From NCBI RefSeq assembly GCF_001541225.1, contig NZ_LMTS01000324.1, forward strand, positions 16,398 through 80,397: a stretch of 64,000 bases of DNA, written 5' to 3'. Within the stretch, counting starts at the first letter, position 1, and each line of letters begins with the position of its first letter. Below, in pieces: positions 8,600-16,848 of the stretch. The position numbers were made by a program, and so were the translations under genes. A model generated the notes under the pieces. The model did no database searches, was not told the origin of the DNA, and was given only the letters and a program-made list of their open reading frames with translations. This DNA is from Variovorax sp. WDL1. Lineage in GTDB: Bacteria > Pseudomonadota > Gammaproteobacteria > Burkholderiales > Burkholderiaceae_C.

Positions 8600-9264
8600 T
8601 CTCCGCTGCCGGACCCAGAGCCGTTCTGTTCGACCTGGACGGCACGCTGATCGACAGCGCACCCGACCTGGGTGCCGCTGCTGATCAAATGCGCACCGAG
8701 CGCGGACTGGCCTCGCTGCCGATGGAGCGTTATCGCCCCATGGCCGGCGCCGGGGCGCGCGGGATGCTGGGCGTCGCCTTTGGTATCACCCCCGACGCGC
8801 CGGACTTCGCACCGCTGCGCGAGGAATTTTTCCTCAACTATGAAGCTCGGATGATGCGCACGCGGGTATTTGACGGCGTGGCTGAGCTGGTGGCGGCACT
8901 TTGCGCGCACGGCCTGCAATGGGGTGTGGTCACCAACAAGTCGGTCCGCTTTACCGAGCCGCTCACGCGCGCGATGCCGTTGTTCGCCACGGCGCGCGCG
9001 ATCGTCAGCGGCGACACGACCCCTTACGCCAAGCCGCATCCCGAGCCACTGTTCGAGGCGGCACGGCAACTGGGTGTGACGCCGGAGCACTGCATCTATG
9101 TGGGCGACGACGAGCGCGACATGACGGCTGGGCGGGCCGCGGGCATGCGCACCGTGGCCGCGGCCTACGGCTACATGGGCGCCGATGCGGACGTGACGCT
9201 CTGGGAAGCCGACGCGGCCATCAAATCACCCCTGGAGCTCTTGCAACTACTGGAAGCGGCCTAA
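8596..9264 (+). CDS. gph: Phosphoglycolate phosphatase (HAD family)
   Basis: It dephosphorylates 2-phosphoglycolate arising from oxidised DNA repair or photorespiration-like reactions. The 222-residue protein has HAD motif I, LFDLDGTLID, with nucleophile Asp13 and Asp15. Motif II is VVTNKS, motif III is the lysine in YAKPHPEP, and motif IV is VGDDERDM. An alpha-helical cap lies between motifs I and II. It overlaps ubiG by four bases. Its stop codon TAA (9262-9264) lies within the probable -10 element of the following tmRNA gene. Other small-molecule HAD substrates cannot be ruled out, but the ubiG neighbourhood favours Gph. Confidence 0.88.
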   Translation: MISAAGPRAVLFDLDGTLIDSAPDLGAAADQMRTERGLASLPMERYRPMAGAGARGMLGVAFGITPDAPDFAPLREEFFLNYEARMMRTRVFDGVAELVAALCAHGLQWGVVTNKSVRFTEPLTRAMPLFATARAIVSGDTTPYAKPHPEPLFEAARQLGVTPEHCIYVGDDERDMTAGRAAGMRTVAAAYGYMGADADVTLWEADAAIKSPLELLQLLEAA

Positions 9265-9267
9265 AAT
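9240..9267 (+). promoter_or_regulatory. Probable sigma-70 promoter of ssrA
   Basis: A TAAAAT -10 hexamer at 9262-9267 lies nine bases before the tmRNA 5' end at 9277. Weak -35 candidates CTTGCA (9240-9245) or TTGCAA (9241-9246) give 15-16 base spacing. The -10 hexamer contains the gph stop codon. The -10 is convincing; the -35 is weak. Confidence 0.5.
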
Positions 9268-9276
9268 ACGCGACTT

Positions 9277-9662
9277 GGGGCTGCACTGGTTTCGACGTGG
9301 GTTCGGAATCGCAGCGGGGCATGTCGAGCTGAATGCGCTCGTAAAACAGATTCAAACAAACTAACTGCAAACGACGAACGTTTCGCACTCGCCGCTTAAT
9401 TGCCGGTGAGCTTTGCAACAGCACGCCGATGGGCTGGGCAAGGGGGCAAGGAGCAATCCGCGCCTCCCGGCTGCAAAGATAATCTACATCGGCTGGCCTC
9501 GATCCGGGTACCTTGGGTCGAGGCGAGATCCAAGGGTACTGGCGGCCGGTGTAGCGTGCGACTGCGCGACACCGGTGGCGAGACTCAAAACAGATCGCTA
9601 AACATGTAGATCTGCGCGAAGAAGGCTTGCGGACGGGGGTTCAAATCCCCCCAGCTCCACCA
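9277..9662 (+). ncRNA. ssrA: Transfer-messenger RNA (tmRNA)
   Basis: It rescues stalled ribosomes by acting as alanyl-tRNA and then as template for a degradation tag. The 5' end GGGGCTGCACTGGTTTCGACG pairs with the 3' end CAGCTCCACCA. The T-arm GGTTCAAATCC is present near 9640, and the CCA end is encoded. The tag frame begins at GCA 9367 and ends at TAA 9397-9399, encoding ANDERFALAA, a typical betaproteobacterial tag. Total length is about 386 nucleotides, with room for the pseudoknots between tag and 3' domain. It is a one-piece tmRNA. Confidence 0.97.
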
Positions 9663-9670
9663 TTCAACCT

Positions 9671-9689
9671 GCAAAGACTTCCTCTTTGC
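9671..9689 (+). terminator. Possible stem-loop terminator after ssrA
   Basis: A perfect 7-bp stem GCAAAGA/TCTTTGC with a five-base loop starts nine bases after the tmRNA 3' end. No T-run follows, so it may act in 3' processing rather than termination. Confidence 0.35.
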
Positions 9690-9813
9690 GTTCACGATGG
9701 TCGCGGTTTGCTCCCGAGCGGTTCAGCATCGGGCATCGTTTCCAACCTCTCCTCAAGTACTATGCCGCGCCGATCGGTTCGGTCGGGCCGGCGCGCAGTT
9801 CTGGGAGACCACA

Positions 9814-10770
9814 ATGACAATCACCACACCTTCGGTGCAGCCCGTCACTTGGAGTGACCTGTGCGATGCCGGGTTCTGGCGCTCGCTCGCCCCTCAGCTT
9901 TGTATCGGCGGTGTGCAGTCGGATGTTGGGACCGCGCCGCGGCAGAGCAATGAACGGCTCGCGCAACGGATGTCGAAGGACGGCTATTTTGGCGACAGCG
10001 ATGAGGTGATCGAGCGGCTGGCGCCGCTCGTCGGCGGTGCCGTGACGCGCTGCGTCGCTATCGGGCTGCCGGCCGTGTTCGCGTGGGTCTACGACGAGCC
10101 GTGGGCTTGCTATGCACGCCTGCGACCGGTGTTCGCGCATTTCCTGGGTGCCGAGTACAAGCCATTGCCGGCCTTCTGGGCGTGGCACGTCGATCCAAGG
10201 AAGGGAGAGACCGGTTGGAAGCCGCACCGTGACAACCGCTACAACTCACTAGCCGCGGATGGGTCGCCGATCTCACTCACCTGTTGGATCCCGCTGTCCG
10301 ACGCGAACCCGCTCAACAGCTGCATGTACATCGTGCCAAAGCACATGGATCCTGGTTACAGCACGCCAGCCGGCATGCCGGAGCCACCGACGCCTGTGTT
10401 TGCCGCGCGTGCGCTGCCGGCGAAGCCGGGCGACTACCTGGTCTGGAATCAGTGCGTCATGCACTGGGGCGGCCCGACCAGCGAGTTTGCCGAGCAGCCC
10501 CGCATGAGCATGGCACTGGAGTTTCAGCGTGGCGACGTTCAACCCATCATGCAGCCATTCCAACGCGGGGAACATTTTCCGGCCATGCCTCCCTTACTGG
10601 AGCAGAAGCCCCATCCCGGCTTCGAGGCCCGCCTGCAACTCGTCGCGCGTCAGATCCTCCAGTACCAGCACATGTATGGCTTGTCGCAGAGTCTCGCCGA
10701 CCTCGCGGCGTATCTGCTGACGGCGCCCACGCGTGACGACTGGCAGCAGCGTCCAAGCTGCAGATTCTGA
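9814..10770 (+). CDS. Phytanoyl-CoA dioxygenase (PhyH)-like Fe(II)/2-oxoglutarate oxygenase
   Basis: A 318-residue cytosolic protein that looks like a non-haem iron oxygenase of the PhyH group. The iron-binding facial triad is visible as His138 and Asp140 in KPHRDN and His217 in VMHWGG. Arg230 in QPRMSMAL is placed to bind 2-oxoglutarate. A lid-like insertion with CWIPLSDANPLNSCMYIVPKH sits between them. The substrate is unknown. The next gene is a methyltransferase in the same direction, 134 bases away, so small-molecule or protein modification by the pair is possible. The open frame extends upstream to 9697, but the ATG at 9814 gives the more compact start. Confidence is good for the fold and low for the role. 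Confidence 0.75.
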   Translation: MTITTPSVQPVTWSDLCDAGFWRSLAPQLCIGGVQSDVGTAPRQSNERLAQRMSKDGYFGDSDEVIERLAPLVGGAVTRCVAIGLPAVFAWVYDEPWACYARLRPVFAHFLGAEYKPLPAFWAWHVDPRKGETGWKPHRDNRYNSLAADGSPISLTCWIPLSDANPLNSCMYIVPKHMDPGYSTPAGMPEPPTPVFAARALPAKPGDYLVWNQCVMHWGGPTSEFAEQPRMSMALEFQRGDVQPIMQPFQRGEHFPAMPPLLEQKPHPGFEARLQLVARQILQYQHMYGLSQSLADLAAYLLTAPTRDDWQQRPSCRF

Positions 10771-10904
10771 TTCTTTCTTTCGCATTCCTCGCGCGTTGTC
10801 GCACGCGGGCTATAGTCCGCCTCGCTCGCGCTCGCAGCCGGAGGGGATCGGCCTTCCGGCAGGCAACGGAGACACCCGTGGCCCGCGCGCGCTGGAGGAT
10901 ACAC

Positions 10905-12500
10905 ATGGAATCATCGACGCCGCCCACGAACTCGAATTACTACGATGTCGTTCCGTACGAGTCTCATCCCTTCCCACAATCGACAATCGAGCATCTCGAG
11001 GCCCTGGCCTTCCTCTTCGGCCTCGCCACGCCGCCTCTCAAGACGGCGCGTGTGCTCGAACTGGGCTGCGCCGCGGGCGGTAACCTGATCCCCATCGCCG
11101 CCCGCCATCCGGACGCATCGATGGTGGGGGTGGATCTGTCCTCGGTGCAGATCCAGCAGGGCCAAGCAGCCATCGACCAGGCGCAGCTCAGGAACATCGA
11201 GCTGCGGGCCCTGGACATCACAGGCATCGACGCTTCCTTTGGCCAGTTCGACTACATCATCTGCCACGGCGTCTACAGCTGGGTGCCGGCGGCGGTGCAG
11301 GACGCGATCCTGCGCATCTGCTCCCAAAACCTGGCGCCCGAAGGCGTGGCCTACATCAGCTACAACGTGTACCCCGGATGGAAGGCGCGCGAGATCGTGC
11401 GCGACGCCATGATCCTGCGCGGCGCCCCACGCGACGAGCCAGACGAGAAGCTTTCCTACGCCCGCGGGATGCTCGAGTTCCTGGAACAGTCGGCGCGGCC
11501 CGACAGCGTACTCAAGAAGACGCTGGAAGAGAACATGCCGATCGTGCGCAACTCGGGGGCGTACTACCTCCTGCACGAATTCCTCGAGCCGCACAACGCC
11601 CCCTGCTACTTCAAGGAGTTCGCCGCGCGCGCCGGCGCCCACGGCCTCAGCTACCTGGCGGACGCCGAACCCTCGACGATGTTCGTGCAGAACTACGGGG
11701 AAAAGGTGCGTGATCCGCTGCTGAGGGAATGCGGGGGCAGCCAGATCATGATGGAGCAGTACCTGGATTTCCTGGTCAACAGGACGTTCCGGCAGACATT
11801 GCTCGTCAAGCAAGAGCGTGCCTCGGGCGTCCGCTATCGCCTTGACGCCGAGCGCATCCGGGCGCTGGAGTACGCCGGGGTGTTTTCGGCCCAAGACGGC
11901 GAAGTGCTCACGCTCGATGCGCGCGAGCAGGTCTGCCGCGCGATTCGCAACCTCAAGGTCACGCTGCGGGTGCCGGTCCACAAGGCGGTGGCCCAGGTGC
12001 TCGACGAGCGCTACCCGGCGAGCACGCCCACCGATACGCTGATCGCCGCGGTCTCGGCGCGCACCGGCGAGCCGCGGGCCGCTGTCGAGACGCCGGTCAT
12101 GGCGATGCTGGAGGAACTGCTGATCCTCGGGGCGGTGCGCATCCGGCGCACGCCGCCTCAGGCCAGTGTCGCGGTGTCGGCCTTCCCGCGCGCGGCCGCC
12201 GTGACGCGCAATGCGCGGGGTCTTGCGCTGAGTGCGGGACCAACGGCCGTCGCCTGCAATCAATGGCATGAGCTGGTGGGACTGTCCTTGCTCGAGCGCT
12301 GCCTGCTGCCCTTGCTCGACGGCAAGCATTCGCACGAGGCCCTGGCCCAGCACCTGGCTGCAGAGGCCCGCGCTGGAAGGCTGCGGTTCATCAAGGACGA
12401 GAAGCCGCTGACCGAGGAAGCGGCGCTGCGCGAGTTCACGCAGCGGCAGGTGGCCCTGGCATTGCGCGACCTTCGTCGAAAGGCGCTGATAGAGGCATGA
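10905..12500 (+). CDS. Class I SAM methyltransferase with methyltransferase-regulatory domain
   Basis: A 531-residue protein. An N-terminal class I methyltransferase domain (about 45-160) has the SAM motif LELGCAAGGN at 51-60 and GVDLSSVQ. A middle region from about 210 to 300 (YLLHEFLEPHNAPCYFKEF) is the segment seen in methyltransferase-regulatory-domain proteins. The C-terminal part, about 400-525, resembles the winged-helix tail of the PKMT group. Such proteins are proposed protein lysine methyltransferases acting on surface proteins, but that is family knowledge and the target here is unknown. The ATG at 10905 follows GGAGG with good spacing. ggt follows 28 bases later, possibly as a translationally controlled partner. 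Confidence 0.8.
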   Translation: MESSTPPTNSNYYDVVPYESHPFPQSTIEHLEALAFLFGLATPPLKTARVLELGCAAGGNLIPIAARHPDASMVGVDLSSVQIQQGQAAIDQAQLRNIELRALDITGIDASFGQFDYIICHGVYSWVPAAVQDAILRICSQNLAPEGVAYISYNVYPGWKAREIVRDAMILRGAPRDEPDEKLSYARGMLEFLEQSARPDSVLKKTLEENMPIVRNSGAYYLLHEFLEPHNAPCYFKEFAARAGAHGLSYLADAEPSTMFVQNYGEKVRDPLLRECGGSQIMMEQYLDFLVNRTFRQTLLVKQERASGVRYRLDAERIRALEYAGVFSAQDGEVLTLDAREQVCRAIRNLKVTLRVPVHKAVAQVLDERYPASTPTDTLIAAVSARTGEPRAAVETPVMAMLEELLILGAVRIRRTPPQASVAVSAFPRAAAVTRNARGLALSAGPTAVACNQWHELVGLSLLERCLLPLLDGKHSHEALAQHLAAEARAGRLRFIKDEKPLTEEAALREFTQRQVALALRDLRRKALIEA

Positions 12501-12504
12501 TGCA

Positions 12505-12522
12505 CTCCTTTGCAAAAAGGAG
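12505..12522 (+). promoter_or_regulatory. Hairpin sequestering the ggt ribosome binding site
   Basis: CTCCTTT (12505-12511), loop GCAA (12512-12515) and AAAGGAG (12516-12522) form a perfect seven-pair stem capped by a GNRA-type tetraloop. The 3' arm contains the Shine-Dalgarno AAGGAG of ggt (GTG at 12529). No T-run follows, so this fits a translational switch or thermometer better than a terminator. Confidence 0.6.
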
Positions 12523-12528
12523 ATCGCG

Positions 12529-14265
12529 GTGAAAGAACTCATGTGGACCACGGCAGCGCGCAGCGCGGTCGTGGCGGCGCTGGCGCTGGCCGGTGTGGCC
12601 CAGCTGCATGCCGCTTCACAGGCGCCCGCGGCCGCCGAGAACGGCATGGTGGTGAGCGCCCAGCACTTGGCGACAAAGATCGGCGTGGATGTGCTCAAGC
12701 GCGGGGGCAATGCCATCGATTCTGCGGTGGCGGTGGGGTACGCGCTCGCGGTGGTTTATCCGGCGGCCGGGAACCTGGGTGGCGGTGGCTTCATGACAGT
12801 GCAACTGGCCGACGGCCGCAAGACCTTTCTCGACTTCCGCGAAAAAGCGCCGCTGGCGGCAACCGCCAGCATGTACCTCGACAAGGAAGGCAACGTGGTC
12901 AAGGGCCTGAGCACTCTTGGCCATCTTGCAGTCGGCGTTCCGGGCACTGTTTCCGGGCTCGAGCTGGCGCGCCAGAAATACGGCACCCTGCAGCGCGCCG
13001 CGCTGATTGCGCCGGCGATCGCTCTGGCCGAACGCGGCTTCGCGCTGGAGCAGGGTGACGTCGACATGCTCGCCACGGCCACCGCCGCGTTCAAGAAGGA
13101 TTCGGCCACCGGCGCCATCTTCCTCAACAAGGGTGAGCCCTTCGCGGTCGGCCAGAAGCTGGTGCAGAAAGACCTGGCCAAAACGCTCAAGGCAATCAGC
13201 CAAAAGGGCCCCGACGGCTTCTACAGGGGACCTGTCGGCGCAGCCATCGTCAAGTCGAGCCAGGCCGGCAAGGGCATCATCACCCAGGCCGACCTCGATC
13301 AGTACACGACCCGCGAGCTTGCGCCGATCGAATGCGACTACCGAGGCTACCGCGTGATCTCGGCGCCCCCGCCGAGTTCGGGTGGGGTGGTGATCTGCGA
13401 AATGCTGAACATCCTCGAAGGCTATCCGCTCAAGGACCTGGGCTTCCGCTCAGCCGAGGCGGTGCACTACCAGATCGAGGCCATGCGCCACGCCTACATG
13501 GACCGCAACAGTTACCTGGGCGACCCCGATTTCGTGAAGAACCCCCTCGACCGCCTGCTCGACAAGGGCTACGCCGAGAAGATCCGCGCGGTCATCGACC
13601 CGAAGAAGGCCGGGGTTTCCAAGGAACTCAAGCCCGGCGTCCCGCCGCACGAAGGCAGCAACACCACCCACTATTCGATCGTCGACCAATGGGGCAACGC
13701 AGTCTCGGTGACCTATACGCTCAATGACTGGTTCGGCGCCAAGGTCACGGCGGCCGGCACTGGCGTGCTGCTCAACAACGAGATGGATGACTTCACCTCG
13801 AAGGTGGGCGTACCCAATCTCTACGGCCTGGTGCAGGGCGAGGCCAATGCCATCGCCCCGGGCAAACGGCCGCTGTCCTCCATGAGCCCGACCATCGTGA
13901 CCAGGGAAGGCAAGCCTGTCTTCGTGGTCGGCACGCCCGGTGGCAGCCGCATCATCACGGCGGTGCTCCACACGATCCTCAACGTGGTGGACTACGGCAT
14001 GAACGTGCAGGAGGCGGTCGATGCGCCGCGCTTCCACCAGCAATGGCTACCTGACGTGACCAATGTCGAGACCTTCGCGCTCGGTCCCGATACCCGCAAG
14101 ATACTGACCGACATGGGCCACAACATCGGTGTGCCCCAGCCGGCCAATCATGTTGCGGCGATCATCGTCGGCGCTCCTTCGCTGGGCGGCAAGCCGGTGG
14201 GCAAGAACCGCTTCTACGGCGCCAACGACCCGCGCCGCAACACCGGACTCGCCCTCGGCTACTGA
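12529..14265 (+). CDS. ggt: Gamma-glutamyltransferase (glutathione hydrolase) proenzyme
   Basis: A periplasmic Ntn-hydrolase that cleaves the gamma-glutamyl bond of glutathione and related peptides. The 578-residue proenzyme starts at GTG 12529 with a signal peptide ending near AQLHAA. The large subunit carries NLGGGGFM and FREKAP. Self-cleavage is expected before Thr379 in GSNTTHYS, the catalytic N-terminal nucleophile of the small subunit. The small subunit also has LNNEMDDF, RPLSSMSPT and GTPGGSRI, which bind the glutamyl group. Translation may be limited by the hairpin over its ribosome site. The stop overlaps the start of the next gene as TGATG. Confidence 0.94.
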   Translation: MKELMWTTAARSAVVAALALAGVAQLHAASQAPAAAENGMVVSAQHLATKIGVDVLKRGGNAIDSAVAVGYALAVVYPAAGNLGGGGFMTVQLADGRKTFLDFREKAPLAATASMYLDKEGNVVKGLSTLGHLAVGVPGTVSGLELARQKYGTLQRAALIAPAIALAERGFALEQGDVDMLATATAAFKKDSATGAIFLNKGEPFAVGQKLVQKDLAKTLKAISQKGPDGFYRGPVGAAIVKSSQAGKGIITQADLDQYTTRELAPIECDYRGYRVISAPPPSSGGVVICEMLNILEGYPLKDLGFRSAEAVHYQIEAMRHAYMDRNSYLGDPDFVKNPLDRLLDKGYAEKIRAVIDPKKAGVSKELKPGVPPHEGSNTTHYSIVDQWGNAVSVTYTLNDWFGAKVTAAGTGVLLNNEMDDFTSKVGVPNLYGLVQGEANAIAPGKRPLSSMSPTIVTREGKPVFVVGTPGGSRIITAVLHTILNVVDYGMNVQEAVDAPRFHQQWLPDVTNVETFALGPDTRKILTDMGHNIGVPQPANHVAAIIVGAPSLGGKPVGKNRFYGANDPRRNTGLALGY

Positions 14266-15023
14266 TGCGCATCGAGGAGATCCTCTACACCCAGGGCTTC
14301 GGCACCCGGCGCGTTTGCGCCGGGCTGGTCCAACAAGGCTTCGTGCAGGTGCAAGGGGCAGCGGTCACCGATCCGGGCGCGGAGTTCGAGGCGCAGGGCC
14401 TGCGTTTCACCGTGCAGGGCAGCGCGTGGGAGTACCACGAGAAGGCCTACGTGATGTTGCACAAGCCGGCTGCCACGGAATGCTCGCAGAAGCCTTCGAC
14501 CTACCCCAGCATCTACACGCTGCTGCCGGCGCCCCTGCGCCAGCGGCCCAACAAGGGTGCGGTGCAGGGCGTGCAGGCCATCGGACGCCTGGACCAGGAC
14601 ACCACGGGGCTGCTTCTGCTGACCGACGACGGCCAGTTCATCCACCGCATGGGCTCGCCCAAGCACCACGTGCCCAAGGTCTACGAAGTGGGCACGAAGC
14701 ATCCGATCGATCCCGGGCAGCTCGACCGGCTGCTGGCCGGCGTGGTACTCGACGACGATCCCAAGCCGGTGCGGGCGGCGGCCTGCGAGGCGACCGGTCC
14801 GCTGCAGCTTCGGCTGACGCTGACGGAGGGCAAGTATCACCAGGTCAAGCGCATGCTCGCTGCCGTTGGCAATCGGGTCGAGACCCTGCACCGTTCCCGC
14901 ATCGGCCCGCTCGCATTGCCGCCGGACTTGGCGCCCGGCCAGTGGAGGTGGCTGGAGACGGAGCAGGTCGAGGCCCTGCGAAATGCACGCGCCGGTCAGC
15001 CGCCGAACAGGATCGATCGTTAA
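14265..15023 (+). CDS. RsuA-type ribosomal small-subunit pseudouridine synthase
   Basis: It isomerises a uridine in RNA, most likely in 16S rRNA. The 252-residue protein starts with a short S4-like RNA-binding region (about 1-55) and then a pseudouridine synthase domain. The domain has GRLDQDTTGLLL, whose Asp110 is the catalytic residue, HHVPKVYEV, and EGKYHQVKRM near residue 190, the signature that separates the RsuA group from RluB/RluE. The ATG shares bases with the ggt stop (TGATG). The target base is inferred by family only. Alternatives are other RsuA/RluB/E/F family members. Confidence 0.88.
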   Translation: MRIEEILYTQGFGTRRVCAGLVQQGFVQVQGAAVTDPGAEFEAQGLRFTVQGSAWEYHEKAYVMLHKPAATECSQKPSTYPSIYTLLPAPLRQRPNKGAVQGVQAIGRLDQDTTGLLLLTDDGQFIHRMGSPKHHVPKVYEVGTKHPIDPGQLDRLLAGVVLDDDPKPVRAAACEATGPLQLRLTLTEGKYHQVKRMLAAVGNRVETLHRSRIGPLALPPDLAPGQWRWLETEQVEALRNARAGQPPNRIDR

Positions 15024-15055
15024 GATTTGAAGCCTCCTTCCGGAAACGTCCCCCC

Positions 15056-16045
15056 TTGCGCTTCAAGTTCTCCGCCCCAGGCCGCCGTTACGCGGCCTTT
15101 TTGTTTGCCTGCGTGGCGCTGCCTTCGCTGGCCGCCGAGCTGCCACCGGTCTTCGTGCTCAATTCGCTCGATGCCACGGTGAGCGTGATCGATCCGGCCA
15201 ACTGGAGCGAGAAGCAGCGCATCCCGACCGGCAAGGAGCCACACCATCTCTACCTCTCGCCCGACGAGCGCTCGCTGATCGTCGCCAACTCGGCCGGCGA
15301 CTCGCTGACGTTTCTCAATCCGCGTACGGCCGAGGTCCAGCGCGTGGTTTACGGCATCATCGATCCGTACCACCTGCGCTTCTCGCCCGACATGAAGTGG
15401 CTCGTCACTGCCGGCAACCGGCTCAACCACGTCGACATCTACCGCTGGGACGGCAAGGAGCCCAGGCTGGTCAAGCGCCTCCCGTCGGGCAAGACGCCGA
15501 GCCACATCTGGATCGACGGCAAGAGCGCCACCGCCTGCGTGACCATGCAGGACAGCGATGAGCTGGTCGCAGTCGACCTGGCCACCCAGACTGTCCGCTG
15601 GCGCACCCCCACCGGGCCCATGCCCGCAGATATCTTCGGTATCCACGACGGAAAGACCCTGTTGGTGGGGCTTACCGGCAGCGACGGCGTGCAGGTCTTC
15701 GACGTCGCGGGTCCTCAGCCCAAGCCGCTCGGCAAGATCCTGACGGGGCAGGGTGCCCATGCCTTCCGCTTGGCCGGCGACGGCCGCAGCGTCTTCGTCA
15801 GCAACCGCGTGGCCAACAGCATCAGCCGCATCGACCTGCAGACACTGCAGGTTGTCGACACCTACCCGGTGCCTGGCGGGCCCGACTGCATGGATGTATC
15901 GGCCGACGGCAAGACGCTCTACGTGACCTCGCGCTGGGCCAGGAAGCTCAGCGTGCTTGACCTGGCGGCCCACAAGGTGGTGAGGCAGGTGCCCGTCGGC
16001 CGCTCGCCGCACGGGGTCTGGACCCTGGATCATGCAAAGCGCTAG
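15056..16045 (+). CDS. Exported YVTN-type beta-propeller protein
   Basis: About 329 residues. The most likely start is a TTG at 15056, giving a signal peptide (RRYAAFLFACVALPSLAAE). The mature protein consists of seven or so repeats with the pattern LYLSPDERSLIVAN, VFVSNRVANSISRIDLQTL and LYVTSRWARKLSVLDL, the hallmark of YncE/YVTN beta-propellers in the periplasm. The ligand is unknown. The gene overlaps the following polysaccharide deacetylase by 14 bases, so the two are probably coupled and act in the envelope. The start is uncertain because no ATG precedes the signal sequence and the ribosome site is weak. Confidence 0.72.
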   Translation: MRFKFSAPGRRYAAFLFACVALPSLAAELPPVFVLNSLDATVSVIDPANWSEKQRIPTGKEPHHLYLSPDERSLIVANSAGDSLTFLNPRTAEVQRVVYGIIDPYHLRFSPDMKWLVTAGNRLNHVDIYRWDGKEPRLVKRLPSGKTPSHIWIDGKSATACVTMQDSDELVAVDLATQTVRWRTPTGPMPADIFGIHDGKTLLVGLTGSDGVQVFDVAGPQPKPLGKILTGQGAHAFRLAGDGRSVFVSNRVANSISRIDLQTLQVVDTYPVPGGPDCMDVSADGKTLYVTSRWARKLSVLDLAAHKVVRQVPVGRSPHGVWTLDHAKR

Positions 16046-16829
16046 GGCTGCGGCCGCCTCGTTCCTTCTTGCGGTGGCCGTCGCGCCCACCGGCGCCCTC
16101 GCGCAGGGCAAGTGCGCCAAGCCGGTCTACCTGAGCTTCGACACCGGCCACATGGGGGTGGCGCCGCTGGTGGCCGATGTGCTCAGGCGCCAGGATGTGC
16201 GCGTAACCTTCTTCGCCGCGGCCGAGCGCACCCAGACGGGCGGCGACAGCCTGGACAGCCAGTGGGCACCGTGGTGGAAGGCGAGGGCCGCCGAAGGCCA
16301 CGAATTCGCCTCCCACACCTACGACCACGCCTACTGGTGGGGCGACATCAAGGGCGTCGCACCTCGCTTTCGCATGCAGCCCTCGTCCGGCGCATTCGCC
16401 GGACGGCAGTTCACATGGGATGCGCAGCAGTACTGCGCCAACATCGCCAAAGCCTCCGATCGCCTGCAGCACATTACCGGCAAGAAGCCGCTGCCGCTGT
16501 TCCGGGCCCCGGGCGGCAAGACCTCGCCCAAACTGCTGGCGGCGGCCAAGGCCTGCGGCTATGAGCACGTGGGCTGGTCGCCCGCCGGCTTCCTGGGCGA
16601 CGAGCTGCCGAGCGAGCAATTCAGCAACGAGAAGCTGCTGCAGCAGGCCCTCGATCGCATCCAGCCCGGCGACATCCTGGTCGCGCATTTGGGTATCTGG
16701 TCGCGCAAGGACCCGTGGGCGCCGGCGGTGTTGGAGCCCTTGATCGTCGGACTCAAGGGCAAGGGCTTCTGTTTCGAGACGCTGCGCCAGCATCCGGCCT
16801 ATCGTGCCTGGATCGCATCGCATTCCTGA
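16032..16829 (+). CDS. Exported polysaccharide deacetylase (NodB homology domain)
   Basis: A 265-residue protein with a signal peptide ending PTGALAQG. It is likely a metal-dependent N- or O-deacetylase acting on a cell-envelope polysaccharide in the periplasm. Motif 1 reads LSFDTGH, with Asp37 as probable base but Thr in place of the second Asp of the usual DDG. Motif 2 is SHTYDH, with metal ligands His95 and His99. Motif 3 is FRAPGG, and a C-terminal histidine is in LVAHLG. The start overlaps the upstream propeller gene. The DTG variant occurs in some family members, so activity is likely but the metal site may differ. Confidence 0.82.
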   Translation: MQSARAAAASFLLAVAVAPTGALAQGKCAKPVYLSFDTGHMGVAPLVADVLRRQDVRVTFFAAAERTQTGGDSLDSQWAPWWKARAAEGHEFASHTYDHAYWWGDIKGVAPRFRMQPSSGAFAGRQFTWDAQQYCANIAKASDRLQHITGKKPLPLFRAPGGKTSPKLLAAAKACGYEHVGWSPAGFLGDELPSEQFSNEKLLQQALDRIQPGDILVAHLGIWSRKDPWAPAVLEPLIVGLKGKGFCFETLRQHPAYRAWIASHS

Positions 16830-16848
16830 ATCGCGTGCTGCTGTGCCG

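Noticed and set aside
9640..9813. Possible integration site and island border at the ssrA 3' end
   Set aside because: No integrase and no second copy of the ssrA 3' end was found inside the window, so an attachment site is not supported.
10911..12716. Open frame of 601 codons on the minus strand opposite the methyltransferase
   Set aside because: Translation is low-complexity Arg/Gln/Gly/His with no motif, and the opposite strand has a convincing methyltransferase.
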